The notes under the pieces: model-generated
Database searches by the model: none
Seen by the model: only the letters and a program-made list of their open reading frames with translations
Told to the model about the DNA's origin: nothing
Origin: Nonomuraea angiospora
Lineage (GTDB): Bacteria > Actinomycetota > Actinomycetes > Streptosporangiales > Streptosporangiaceae
Assembly (NCBI RefSeq): GCF_014873145.1
Contig: NZ_JADBEK010000001.1
Span: 9,424,001 to 9,488,000, forward strand
DNA: 64,000 nt
Direction of reading: 5' to 3'
Position numbers and translations under genes: made by a program
Part shown: positions 9,148 through 17,716 of the stretch, piece by piece
Position numbering within the stretch: the stretch's first letter is position 1
How the letters are laid out: each line of letters opens with the position of its first letter

Positions 9148-10068
9148 ATGACGGACGCAACCATCCCTCCAACGACGCAGCGTTCGCGCGGTGTCGTGCG
9201 CTGGGTCCGCCGCGGCGGGCTCTCGACATTGATCTTCTTCATCCCCCTTCTCGCGTCATTCGGCCTGTTCTCCTGGTGGCCGATTCTCCGCTCGCTGCTG
9301 CTCAGCCTGCAGCGCACGAACTTCCTCACTTCCGAGTGGGTCGGGCTCGACAACTTCGCCCGCGTCCTGCGGGACCCTCTTCTGCTGACGGCGACCTGGA
9401 ACACCCTGTGGTTCGCGATCCTGGCCTTCGTGATCGGGTTCCCGGTGCCGGTGATCCTGGCGGTGTTCATCGGCGAGTTGCGGCGGGCGCGGAGACTCGC
9501 CTCCGCCCTCGTCTACCTGCCGGTGATCTTCCCGCCGGTCGTCGCCGTGCTGCTGTGGAAGGCGTTCTTCGACCCCAGCCCGCAGGGGGTGTTCAACACC
9601 GTCCTGGGCTGGTTCGACATCGGCCCTGTCCCCTGGCTGAACAGCGGCGATCTGGCCATGCCGTCGATCGTGCTGCAGGCGACGTGGGCGTCGTTCGGCA
9701 CCGCCACGATCATCTATCTGGCGACGCTGATGAGCATCCAGACCGAGTTGTACGACGCCGCCGAGGCCGACGGGGCGGCGGTGTCGCGCCGGTTCTGGCA
9801 CATCACCTTGCCCCAGATGCGCGGCGTCCTCCTGGTGATGTTCCTTCTCCAGGTCATCGGCACGTTCCAGGTCTTCACCGAGCCGTACATCATGACGAAC
9901 GGCGGCCCGGAGAACCGGACCGTCACGATCTTGATGCTCATCTACCGTTACGCCTTCATCTCCGGCGACTACGGCCGAGCCACCGCGCTGAGCGTCCTGC
10001 TGGCGATCGTCCTGTCGGCCCTGTCCGCCGTGTACCTCTGGGCGACCAGACGCTGGAGCACCTCATGA
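9148..10068 (+). CDS. Sugar ABC transporter permease 1 (CUT1, MalF type)
   Basis: A 306-residue inner-membrane permease with six predicted membrane segments. The cytoplasmic EAA loop that contacts the ATPase is visible as EADGAAVSRRFWHITLP, and the end has the family-typical FTEPYIMTNGGPENRT. I chose the ATG at 9148; a GTG at 9124 would add eight residues but has no better ribosome-binding site. The stop overlaps the next start (ATGA). No ATP-binding subunit is encoded in the locus, so the transporter presumably uses a shared MsiK-type ATPase encoded elsewhere, as is common in actinomycetes. Confidence 0.9.
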   Translation: MTDATIPPTTQRSRGVVRWVRRGGLSTLIFFIPLLASFGLFSWWPILRSLLLSLQRTNFLTSEWVGLDNFARVLRDPLLLTATWNTLWFAILAFVIGFPVPVILAVFIGELRRARRLASALVYLPVIFPPVVAVLLWKAFFDPSPQGVFNTVLGWFDIGPVPWLNSGDLAMPSIVLQATWASFGTATIIYLATLMSIQTELYDAAEADGAAVSRRFWHITLPQMRGVLLVMFLLQVIGTFQVFTEPYIMTNGGPENRTVTILMLIYRYAFISGDYGRATALSVLLAIVLSALSAVYLWATRRWSTS

Positions 10069-10961
10069 CCACCGAAACCGGGACGTCCGAGCGGAGCATC
10101 CTCTCCTTCCTCGACCGTCGCAGACCCGTCGTCCGCGTCTCGGTCGCGGCGGTCGGCACCCTCGTCATCGCCGGCCTCGTGATCCTCTGCGCCGGCCCGC
10201 TCTTCTGGCTCTTCAAGGCCGCCACGTCGACCACCACCGAGACGCTGTCAGCGCCGTTCTCCCTCTGGCCCAGCGGCATCCACTGGGACTCCTTCGTTCA
10301 GGTATGGACACGAGTCGACTTCGGCCGATATTTCTGGAACACGCTCGCGCTCATGGGCGGGTCGCTGTTCCTGGGGCTCCTCGTCGCGACGACCGGCGGC
10401 TACGGCCTGGCGGTGCTCAGGCCGAAGTACGCCAAGGCCGTGTTCGCGGCGCTCCTCGCCACCCTGTTCATCCCCGGCGTGATCTCCCTTGTCGCGCTCT
10501 ACCTGACCGTCATCGACATACCGCTCGTCCACGTCAGCCTGCTGGGCTCGATGTGGGCGGTGTGGCTCCCGTCCTCGGCCAACGCCGTCAACGTGCTGCT
10601 CATGCAGCGGTTCTTCGCCAACATCCCCCGGGAGCTCTTCAACGCGGCCCGCATCGACGGGGCAGGACCCTTCCGGATGTTCTTCTCCATCGTCCTGCCG
10701 ATGTCACGCCCGATCCTCGGCGTCGTCAGCCTCCTCACGCTCGTCGGCTCCTACAAGGAGTTCCTCTGGCCGCTGCTCGTCCTGCCCAACCCCCAGGACC
10801 AGCCGATCTCGGTCGCGCTGCCGAGACTGCAGAGCTCGATCGACTTCTCGCAGTTCATGGCCGCGCTCTTCATCTCCGTCATCATCCCCGTCGCTCTCTT
10901 CCTCGTCCTCCAGCGCCGGTTCCTGCAGGCGGCAGGCAACGCCGGCGCGCTCAAGGGCTGA
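10065..10961 (+). CDS. Sugar ABC transporter permease 2 (CUT1, MalG type)
   Basis: A 298-residue permease partner of the preceding gene, overlapping it by 4 nt. It has an N-terminal membrane anchor (about residues 25-47) and five further hydrophobic segments. The EAA loop reads FNAARIDGAGPFRMFFSIVLP, which docks to the ATPase. With the binding protein at 7703 and the permease at 9148 it forms an importer for the sugar or oligosaccharide handled by locus A. An ATPase gene is absent here. Confidence 0.9.
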   Translation: MTTETGTSERSILSFLDRRRPVVRVSVAAVGTLVIAGLVILCAGPLFWLFKAATSTTTETLSAPFSLWPSGIHWDSFVQVWTRVDFGRYFWNTLALMGGSLFLGLLVATTGGYGLAVLRPKYAKAVFAALLATLFIPGVISLVALYLTVIDIPLVHVSLLGSMWAVWLPSSANAVNVLLMQRFFANIPRELFNAARIDGAGPFRMFFSIVLPMSRPILGVVSLLTLVGSYKEFLWPLLVLPNPQDQPISVALPRLQSSIDFSQFMAALFISVIIPVALFLVLQRRFLQAAGNAGALKG

Positions 10962-10997
10962 GCCGACGCTCCGTTCGCACCTCCATCAAGGACACTG

Positions 10998-12122
10998 ATG
11001 CCTCATTCCGACCTGCCCCGCTTCGGGGTCAACTACCTGCCACGGGAGAACTGGTGGTACGCCTGGGCGGAAGACGACGACGACGCGTTCGCGGAGGATC
11101 TCCACCAGATCGCCTCGCTCGGGTTCGACCATGTGCGCGTGCAGTGCCTGTGGCCGCTCTTCCAGCCCAACCCGTCCTGGGTGTCGCCACGCGCGCTCCG
11201 ACGCCTCGTCGGCCTGCTCGACCGTGCGGCGGAGAGCGGGCTCGACGTCTGCGTGACCGTGCTGGACGGCTGGCTGAGCGGCTTCGACTTCCGGCCGTCC
11301 TGGTTGAAGGACGTCGATCCCTTCACCGACGCCGCGGCAGTCGGCGCGGCCGAGCTGCTCGTCGGCGCCGTCTCGCGAGCGGTCGAAGGTCACCCGGCGC
11401 TCTGGTGCGTCGACGTCGCGAACGAGCCCAACGTCCTCATGCGTCATCTCGGGCCAGGCGAAGGCGAGGCATGGGCCGCGAGAATGCTCAGCGCCGCGCG
11501 GGCGGCCTCCGTGCCGGTCACCGTGGGGGTCGACCATGTGCCGTGGATGAGCGATGAAGCCCCGATCGGGCGGGCCTTCGTGGCCGCCGCGTGCGATCTC
11601 GTCCCGGTGCACGCGTGGCCGTTCTTCACCGGCGCCCTCGCCCGGGTCGGGGAGGAGCGGGCCTGGGCCATCCCCGACTATCTCGCGCAGGTCGCCCGCG
11701 CGACTCCGGGCGCCGCGGGCAAGCCGGTGTGGATCCAGGAGCTCGGCGTCTCGCCGCTCTGGCTCACGGACGTGGCCGTGGAGGACTTCGCCGAGCGGAT
11801 GCTGCGGCGGGCCGCCGCCGTCCCCGGACTGGGCGCCGTCACGTGGTGGGCGTCCCACGACATCAGCCGCCGCTTCACCGGGTTCGACGAGCTCGAGTAC
11901 GGCCTGGGCCTCATCGACGCCGAAGGGCGGGTGAAACCGATCGGATCGCGGGTGGCCGAGGTGGTCGCGGAGCTGCGTGACCGGCCACCCGGGCAGGCGG
12001 CCACGGAGCCGGCGATCGCGCTGCCCGCCGGACGGGCACCTGACCTCGACTTCGCCGAAGGCTGGTTCGCGCGCATGGAGGCGATCGCCGGACCCGCGAT
12101 CGTTCAGGAAAGGGGTAGGTGA
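10998..12122 (+). CDS. Cytoplasmic clan-A glycoside hydrolase (GH5/mannanase-like)
   Basis: A 374-residue protein without a signal peptide. It folds as a beta/alpha barrel judged by FGVNYLPRENWW near the start, the acid/base Glu143 in VDVANEPN and the nucleophile candidate Glu248 in VWIQELGVS; WWASHDISRRFTGF near residues 290-305 lines the C-terminal side of the barrel. These are the paired glutamates of retaining clan GH-A enzymes. It probably hydrolyses a glycoside after uptake by the adjoining transporter. AAGGA lies before the ATG at 10998. The stop codon overlaps the next ATG (TGATG), coupling it to the FAD oxidoreductase. The family within the clan and the substrate are not resolved. 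Confidence 0.75.
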   Translation: MPHSDLPRFGVNYLPRENWWYAWAEDDDDAFAEDLHQIASLGFDHVRVQCLWPLFQPNPSWVSPRALRRLVGLLDRAAESGLDVCVTVLDGWLSGFDFRPSWLKDVDPFTDAAAVGAAELLVGAVSRAVEGHPALWCVDVANEPNVLMRHLGPGEGEAWAARMLSAARAASVPVTVGVDHVPWMSDEAPIGRAFVAAACDLVPVHAWPFFTGALARVGEERAWAIPDYLAQVARATPGAAGKPVWIQELGVSPLWLTDVAVEDFAERMLRRAAAVPGLGAVTWWASHDISRRFTGFDELEYGLGLIDAEGRVKPIGSRVAEVVAELRDRPPGQAATEPAIALPAGRAPDLDFAEGWFARMEAIAGPAIVQERGR

Positions 12123-13735
12123 TGGGCGAGCGTACGCTTCACACGGACCTGCTGGTCGTCGGGGGAGGGCTCGGAGGCGTCGCCGCCGCGTTGACGGCGG
12201 CGCGCCTCGGCATCCGCGTGGTGATCGCCGAGCGGTCCGACTGGCTCGGCGGCCAGCTGACCACGCAGGCGGTTCCGCCGGACGAGCACCGGTGGATCGA
12301 GAGCGAGCTGGGATCGAGGTCGTATCGGGAGCTCCGCGAGATCATCCGCGCCCACTATCGCCGCCTTTATCCGCTCACGCCGGACGCGGCCGCGGACCCG
12401 CGGCTGAATCCGGGGCGCGGCAACGTCTCGCGGCTGTGTCACGAGCCGAGAGTGGGCGCGCTGGCGATCGAGGAGCTGCTGTCTCCGCACCTCGCCTCGG
12501 GGGCGATCACCGTGCTGCGGGAACACGACGTGGTGAACGTGGACCGCCGTGACCGGCGGATCGCCCATGTACGGCTGCGCGGCCGGGACGGCGACCTCGT
12601 CCAGGTGACCGCCCGCCTCGTGGCCGACGCCACCGAAGAGGGCGACCTCATCGAGCAGGCCGGCATGCTCCACACGATCGGAGCGGAGTCGTACGGCGAG
12701 ACAGGCGAACTGCACGCACCGCCCGAGCCGGATCCACGGGACCAGCAGGCGGTCACCTGGTGCGTGGCACTCGAATATCGCGAAGGCGAAGACCACACCA
12801 TCGACAGGCCCGCCGGCTACGAGCACTGGCGCGACACCGTCGACGCCCGGTGGCCCGGCCCGCAGCTGTCCTGGAAGGACGTCGTGCCCGACACGGGTGC
12901 GGTGCGGTGGCGGCCGCTGTTCGCCCACTCGCCCGAGCAGGCGGTCCACACGGGCGCCGACGACCTGTGGCACTACCGCCGGATCCTGTCGCGGCAGAAC
13001 CTCGACCCGGGCTTTCCCGGCGGCGAGATCACGCTGGTGAACTGGCCGCAGATCGACTACTGGGAGCGTCCGCTGCTCGGCGTGAGCCCGGAGGAGCGCG
13101 AGCTGGCGCTGGCGGAGGCGCGATCCCTCACCCGCAGCTTCGTCCACTGGATGCAGACCGAGGCCCCCCGCCATGACGGCGGCACCGGCTATCCCGAGCT
13201 GCGCCCCAGGGGCGATGTCATGGGCACCTCGGATGGCTTGGCGAAGGAGGTGTACATTCGCGAGTCACGCCGGATCCGTCCCCTGTTCCGGGTGACCGAG
13301 GCGCACATCGGGGTGGAAATGCGGGGGGCCGGCGCGGGAAGCGCACTCTTCGACGACAGTGTCGGCATCGGCCACTACCGCATCGACCTGCATCCCAGCA
13401 CCTCCGGCCGAGGCTACGTCGACATCGACTGCTTCCCGTTCCAGATTCCGCTCGGAGCCCTCATCCCGGTCGACGTCGACAACCTCGTCGCCGCGAACAA
13501 GAACATCGGCACCACCCACGTCGCCAACGGCGCGTACCGGTTGCACCCGGTCGAATGGTCCATCGGCGAGGCGGTCGGCGCTCTGGCGGCCCAGGTCGCC
13601 GAGACGGCCCAGACCCCGGCGCAGCTCCGGGCCGATCCGGCGGGCCTCCGCCGCCTGCGGCAATGTCTTCGTGATGAGCTCGGCGTCACTCTCGAGTGGC
13701 CTGATGACATCCGCACCGGCCGGTCCGCGAGCTGA
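12122..13735 (+). CDS. FAD-dependent oxidoreductase (PF12831-like), copy 1
   Basis: A 537-residue flavoprotein. The N-terminus has the dinucleotide-binding motif VVGGGLGGVAAA (about residues 12-23) followed by an acidic end of the second strand (VVIAERSDWLGGQ), and the C-terminal region has the FAD-contacting NLVAANKNIGTTHVANGAYR-type segment. This is the architecture of the FAD-dependent oxidoreductase family PF12831, often encoded in polysaccharide-utilisation loci and rarely characterised. Translation is probably coupled to the glycosidase upstream (TGATG). It has no export signal, so it would oxidise an intracellular intermediate. A GTG one codon upstream is an equally possible start. The real electron acceptor and substrate are unknown. 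Confidence 0.78.
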   Translation: MGERTLHTDLLVVGGGLGGVAAALTAARLGIRVVIAERSDWLGGQLTTQAVPPDEHRWIESELGSRSYRELREIIRAHYRRLYPLTPDAAADPRLNPGRGNVSRLCHEPRVGALAIEELLSPHLASGAITVLREHDVVNVDRRDRRIAHVRLRGRDGDLVQVTARLVADATEEGDLIEQAGMLHTIGAESYGETGELHAPPEPDPRDQQAVTWCVALEYREGEDHTIDRPAGYEHWRDTVDARWPGPQLSWKDVVPDTGAVRWRPLFAHSPEQAVHTGADDLWHYRRILSRQNLDPGFPGGEITLVNWPQIDYWERPLLGVSPEERELALAEARSLTRSFVHWMQTEAPRHDGGTGYPELRPRGDVMGTSDGLAKEVYIRESRRIRPLFRVTEAHIGVEMRGAGAGSALFDDSVGIGHYRIDLHPSTSGRGYVDIDCFPFQIPLGALIPVDVDNLVAANKNIGTTHVANGAYRLHPVEWSIGEAVGALAAQVAETAQTPAQLRADPAGLRRLRQCLRDELGVTLEWPDDIRTGRSAS

Positions 13736-13771
13736 GTTTCCTGAGGGCGGCGAATGAGAGCCGGCCGGTTC

Positions 13772-15343
13772 TCACCCGGATTCCTGGGGGCTCCAGGCGA
13801 TGATCTGGCCTCTCTCGGTGATGCGTTTCCGGAGCCGGCCGGTGTCGATGTCCTGAACGGCGACCTGGTTCCGGATCGACAACGTCGCCGCGACGGCGGC
13901 CGACTCCGCGAGGACGCAGAAGACCGGTTCCATGCGGGTGGCCGCGTACGCGATGTGCGTCGCCGACAGGCACACGGGCACGAGCAGATTCGCGCAGTCG
14001 CTCTTGTGCGGCGTGACGGCCCGGTAGGGGACGGGGTACGGCCGGCCCGTTCCCATGTGCCCGCCGATGAACATGTCCCCTTCGGTCGCCACCCCGAGCC
14101 GCCCTGTTCCGGAGTCGCGATGAGCGATGCGCCGGGCAGGGTAGACGTCCACGCCGAAGAGGGCGAGCCCGATGGCGTCGGCGGGATCGGTCTGGTTCAG
14201 CACGTCCGAGTGGGTGAGGGTGTAGCGGCCCTTGAGGCGCCGGGACACCCGTACGTAGAGCTGGTGCGGCCACCCGCCGGTCTCCGGGAAGACCCCGGCG
14301 TCCAGACCGTACGCGGCCGTCTCCCGCCGGAACTCCTCGGGCACCTCCGGATGGGTCGAGAGGAAGTGGTGCAGGCCGCGGAGATAGTCGATGTGGTGGC
14401 GCCAGATCCGAGATCGGGTGTTCCAGTCGCCGTCCTGGTAGTCGTGGCTCACACCGACGGGCGCGTTCGTGACCAGGGAGGCGCGCTGGTAGTTGTATTC
14501 GCCCGAGTTGAGCCATCCGGGAAACACGGCCCGGAGTCTGTCCAGTTGCTCGCCGGTGCTCGTGCTCACGGACTTGATGTGCTCGACGTAGCGGCGGACC
14601 AATTCGAATGTGTCAGGGGAGTAGTCGTCCGGCGCGGTGATCTCAGCCCGGTGACGCTTGTCGGTCGTCAGATAGAAACGGAAATTGTATGCCTGCGTGT
14701 AGCCGTCCGCCGAGCCGATCGGCAGTCCGTGGTCCTCGTCGATGAGCGGGATGAGCCCGCTGGTGGCGTCACCCGGAACGACATGGGGGTCGATCGGCGT
14801 CCAGTTCGTGACGGGGCCGACGCCGGCCGGTGCCTCGCCGAACGCCTGGCGTGATTCGCGTCCGGTTCGATAAGGAACCTCCGCGAGAGCCATCAGGTCG
14901 CCTTCGTAAGAAGCGTCGATGAAAATCGACGCCGAGATGCTGAAAGGCTCTTCCGGCTCGGAGGCCGGCGGGGGGACTCCCCATTTGCTCGGCGGTGAAG
15001 GCTCGAGATGGATGGTGTCGACCCGCTCGCCGTTCCGCGTCGCCGAGCGGATGCGGTGCTCGAGGATCACCTTGATGCCGGCCTCGGCGAGCCACTCGTG
15101 GAACCCGCGCACGATGTCCGGGGGGTGGTTCCCGAAACGGAAGATCACCTCTTTCGTCAGTCCTCCCACCGCCTCGGGAAGGGGGCAGTCCTGGAGCGGT
15201 TTGATTCCCGAGCCCAGCATTCCTCCCAGCCAACGACTCGGCTCGACGAGTATTACGGAGTTGCCCTCCTGGTGTGCCGTGATGGCGGCGACACAGCCTG
15301 CGGGCGTTCCTCCGTACACGCAAATATCGGCCCTCAGCGTCAT
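13772..15343 (-). CDS. FAD-dependent oxidoreductase (PF12831-like), copy 2
   Basis: A 523-residue flavoprotein converging on copy 1, with 36 bp between the stop codons. Its nucleotide-binding motif is YGGTPAGCVAAI, with Thr-Pro in place of the classic glycines, typical of one PF12831 subgroup, followed by SVILVEPSRWLGGMLGSG. Further FAD-site elements are IFIDASYEGDLMA and, near the C-terminus, NLLVPVCLSATHIAYAATR. The two flavoproteins of this locus are clearly different subfamilies rather than a recent duplication. It is divergent from the AraC regulator at 15424, which probably controls it. Substrate unknown; a role in sugar or glycoside oxidation is inferred from the neighbours. Confidence 0.78.
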   Translation of the reverse strand: MTLRADICVYGGTPAGCVAAITAHQEGNSVILVEPSRWLGGMLGSGIKPLQDCPLPEAVGGLTKEVIFRFGNHPPDIVRGFHEWLAEAGIKVILEHRIRSATRNGERVDTIHLEPSPPSKWGVPPPASEPEEPFSISASIFIDASYEGDLMALAEVPYRTGRESRQAFGEAPAGVGPVTNWTPIDPHVVPGDATSGLIPLIDEDHGLPIGSADGYTQAYNFRFYLTTDKRHRAEITAPDDYSPDTFELVRRYVEHIKSVSTSTGEQLDRLRAVFPGWLNSGEYNYQRASLVTNAPVGVSHDYQDGDWNTRSRIWRHHIDYLRGLHHFLSTHPEVPEEFRRETAAYGLDAGVFPETGGWPHQLYVRVSRRLKGRYTLTHSDVLNQTDPADAIGLALFGVDVYPARRIAHRDSGTGRLGVATEGDMFIGGHMGTGRPYPVPYRAVTPHKSDCANLLVPVCLSATHIAYAATRMEPVFCVLAESAAVAATLSIRNQVAVQDIDTGRLRKRITERGQIIAWSPQESG

Positions 15344-15423
15344 CGATTCCGTCCTGCTCGAGATTGTTTCTCGGATTTTTTCGGACCGTGCGGGTCCACG
15401 GAATGGCGATTTTGGTGGAGATC
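15344..15423. promoter_or_regulatory. Divergent control region with two 5-5-5 inverted repeats
   Basis: Between the FAD oxidoreductase and the AraC gene lie two inverted repeats of the same geometry: CGAGA-N5-TCTCG at 15359-15373 and GGACC-N5-GGTCC at 15383-15397. Either could bind the AraC protein or mark promoter elements; no clear -10/-35 pair is visible. Confidence 0.35.
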
Positions 15424-16230
15424 ATGCACATTTTTGATGCAGCCGGTTCGAGTCTTGACGGTTACCTGCTGGCGCCGCGGCGTCCCCGGTTCAGCTTCGG
15501 CTCCGACACGTACGAGGGGTGGTGCATGCTGCTGCCGAGAAACGGAGCGTTCTCCTATGAAGTCGAGGAGGTGGCGGCGCGCAGAACCAGGGCGGTGGGT
15601 GAGGCCGGACTCCGTGGCGAGGCGGGTTTCGGCGATATCGTCATCAGCCCGCCCGGCAGCACGCTGCGGCGACGGATGCGGACGCCGACGTCGTTCTTCT
15701 TCGCGCGATTCCGCACTGCCCTGGAGCCGCCGATCGGGTGCAGCCGGTTGCGCGACGTCGACCGCCTGCGCGCCAACCTCTCACTTCTCGAATCCATGCA
15801 AGCCGCTTGCGACGAAGGTCGTCAAAGGTTGGACGCGGGGCTGGTGGCGGCTCATGTGGTCGACGACGTGCTCATCACCATGCTCTGGGAGCGGACGCGG
15901 GAAGGCGCGCGTGAGGACGTCCTGGTGCGCAAGGCGATCGCCTTCATCCAGGAGTGCTTCGCCTCGCCGGATCTTTCGCTCGGCGACCTCGCGAGAACGC
16001 TGGGCGTCAGTTCTTCGCTGCTCTCGCGACGCTTCCGGGACGTTCGAGGTGTCACGCCGGTCCAGTACCTTCGTGGCGTCAGGTTGCAGAGGGCGCGGGA
16101 GCTGCTGACCGGGACCGACCTCACCCTGCAGACCATCGCCGAACAGTGCGGATATCGCAGCGCGTTCTACCTCAGCCGAGTCTTCAAGGCCACCACTGGT
16201 CAGTCGCCTTCCGAATATCGCGCGGGGTAG
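15424..16230 (+). CDS. AraC-family transcriptional regulator (locus A)
   Basis: A regulator of about 268 residues with an N-terminal cupin-like sensing half and a C-terminal AraC DNA-binding domain. The two helix-turn-helix units are seen as LGDLARTLGVSSSLLSRRFR and TLQTIAEQCGYRSAFYLSRV, followed by the signature FKATTGQSPSEYR. The frame is open to 15364; I favour the ATG at 15424 because GGTGGAG lies just upstream, with ATG 15403 as an alternative. It is divergent from the second FAD oxidoreductase and closes locus A, so it probably activates one or both flavoprotein genes in response to a sugar. Confidence 0.82.
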   Translation: MHIFDAAGSSLDGYLLAPRRPRFSFGSDTYEGWCMLLPRNGAFSYEVEEVAARRTRAVGEAGLRGEAGFGDIVISPPGSTLRRRMRTPTSFFFARFRTALEPPIGCSRLRDVDRLRANLSLLESMQAACDEGRQRLDAGLVAAHVVDDVLITMLWERTREGAREDVLVRKAIAFIQECFASPDLSLGDLARTLGVSSSLLSRRFRDVRGVTPVQYLRGVRLQRARELLTGTDLTLQTIAEQCGYRSAFYLSRVFKATTGQSPSEYRAG

Positions 16231-16297
16231 CGCGTGCGCCCGATGGCGGCCGGAAAACGGGTTTTCCCTGGCTACGGCGGTTCAGTAAGGTCACGCC

Positions 16298-17128
16298 ATG
16301 ACGATCTTCGGTCCGGTCATCGACGTACGTCCGCTGTTCCCGCGTGAGCGGCAGGCCATGCTGGACCTGCTGCGAGCCCTGGACCCGGCGGACTGGGCCA
16401 AGCCGACGATCTGCCCAGGCTGGGACGTACACGACATAGCCTGTCACGTCCTCAACGACTACATGCGGCGCCTGTCGGGCAGCCGCGACGGCCACGGGGG
16501 CGCCGTCTTCGCCGACGACGAGACGCTTCCGGCCTACCTCGCGCGGACCAACGACGAGTTCGTCCGGGCGTGCCGACAGCTCAGCCCGCAGCTGCTGATC
16601 GACCTGCTCGAGCACCTGGGGCCGCAGCTCGACGCCCTCTGGGCGGCACGCGACCCGCAGGCGCCCGCCGACCTGAACGTGTCCTGGGCCGCCACGGACC
16701 TCGACAGTCCCGCCTGGCTCGACATCGGCCGCGAATACACCGAGTTCTGGGTTCACCAGCAGCAGATCCGCGACGCGGTCTCCCGGCCCGGAGCCACGCA
16801 GCCCGAGCTCATGGCGCCGGTGCTGGACCTCTTCGCGCGCGCCCTCCCGCATGCCCTCCGGACGTACGAACGCCCTGACGGCGCAGAGGCTCACCTGGAG
16901 GTGCTCGGCCCGGCCGGCGGGCAGTGGAGCGTGGCCCGGCAGGGCGGCCGGTGGCAGCCGGTGACGCCCGGCGACCGGCCGGCCGCGCGTGTCTCGATGG
17001 ACCAGGACACCTTCTGGCGGCTGGCGACCAGGGGCATCACCGTCGAGGAGGCTCGCGCGCGTTCGCACCCGAGCGGCGACCCGGAGCTCACGGCGGCCAT
17101 GACGACCCTGCTCGCGATCGTCGCCTAG
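16298..17128 (+). CDS. Maleylpyruvate isomerase-family (MDMPI/DinB-like, TIGR03083) protein
   Basis: A 276-residue protein of the mycothiol-dependent maleylpyruvate isomerase family. The N-terminal four-helix DinB-like domain has the hallmark CPGWDVHDIACHVLNDYM (His of the helix-2 metal site) and a second histidine in YTEFWVHQQQIRDA. The C-terminal part (about 180-276) resembles the MDMPI C-terminal or SCP2-like domain (ARVSMDQDTFWRLATRG). Members are metal-dependent mycothiol transferases or have unknown function. Mycothiol use fits an actinomycete. Its TAG stop overlaps the stop of the convergent pseudogene (CTAG at 17125-17128). Confidence 0.8.
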   Translation: MTIFGPVIDVRPLFPRERQAMLDLLRALDPADWAKPTICPGWDVHDIACHVLNDYMRRLSGSRDGHGGAVFADDETLPAYLARTNDEFVRACRQLSPQLLIDLLEHLGPQLDALWAARDPQAPADLNVSWAATDLDSPAWLDIGREYTEFWVHQQQIRDAVSRPGATQPELMAPVLDLFARALPHALRTYERPDGAEAHLEVLGPAGGQWSVARQGGRWQPVTPGDRPAARVSMDQDTFWRLATRGITVEEARARSHPSGDPELTAAMTTLLAIVA

Positions 17129-17608
17129 AGCCGGCCGGCCCGGCCGCCGGAGGCGGGGGCAGCGGGCCGGCGCAGGTGCGCGAGTTGCCGGTCGTGCAGG
17201 CGGGTGAGGAGCAGGAGGGACGCGACGGCGCCGATGAGGGCGCAGGCCATGTCCCACTGGGTGTCCCACTGGTCGCCCTGGACGGCGAGGAAGGCGTCGG
17301 CCGCCTCCCCGGCCGCGAGCGCCGACCAGCACGTCCCGCAGCCAGTGCCCGAACGGAACCCGCGCATAGGTGTAGTGCCCCCCGACGATCAGAACCAGCG
17401 CGTGCACGGCCAGCAGGCAGCACAGCAGCGTGGTGAGCGGGAAGCGGCGCCAGAGCACCGCCAGGAGCGGCAGCGCGCCGATCACCCAGAAGGTCTCCAG
17501 GATCCAGGTGAGCCGGTCGTAGGGACGCAAACCGGAGACGACCAGAGCGAGGAGGACCACGGCGGCCAGGACCAAGGGCAGTCGCCGGGCGGCGGAAGCA
17601 GGAGTCAT
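17125..17608 (-). pseudogene. DUF2238 (YjdF-type) membrane protein, internal deletion with frameshift
   Basis: Two pieces of one YjdF/DUF2238 protein lie in different frames. From the ATG at 17608 the first frame gives an N-terminal half with three membrane segments ending in GGHYTYARVPFGHWLRDVL. The C-terminal part resumes in the -1/+1 frame at about 17310 as AAGEAADAFLAVQGDQWDTQ-WDMACALIGAVASLLLL and stops at 17125. Family members of about 200 residues carry between these a segment of about 60 residues with NPYDRxGH and a conserved Glu; that segment is missing. The simplest reading is a deletion of roughly 180 nt that also changed frame, so the gene is dead. The comparison with YjdF is from memory of the family. 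Confidence 0.75.
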
Positions 17609-17716
17609 GCGATCAGCATCGGAAGCGGTGGGGGGGCGAGGCACGGCACAGGACCGGAAACGCCTACATGGCCGGCACCGGTCGTCGGCACCCTTCAGAG
17701 CTGACGGCGTCGGCGT

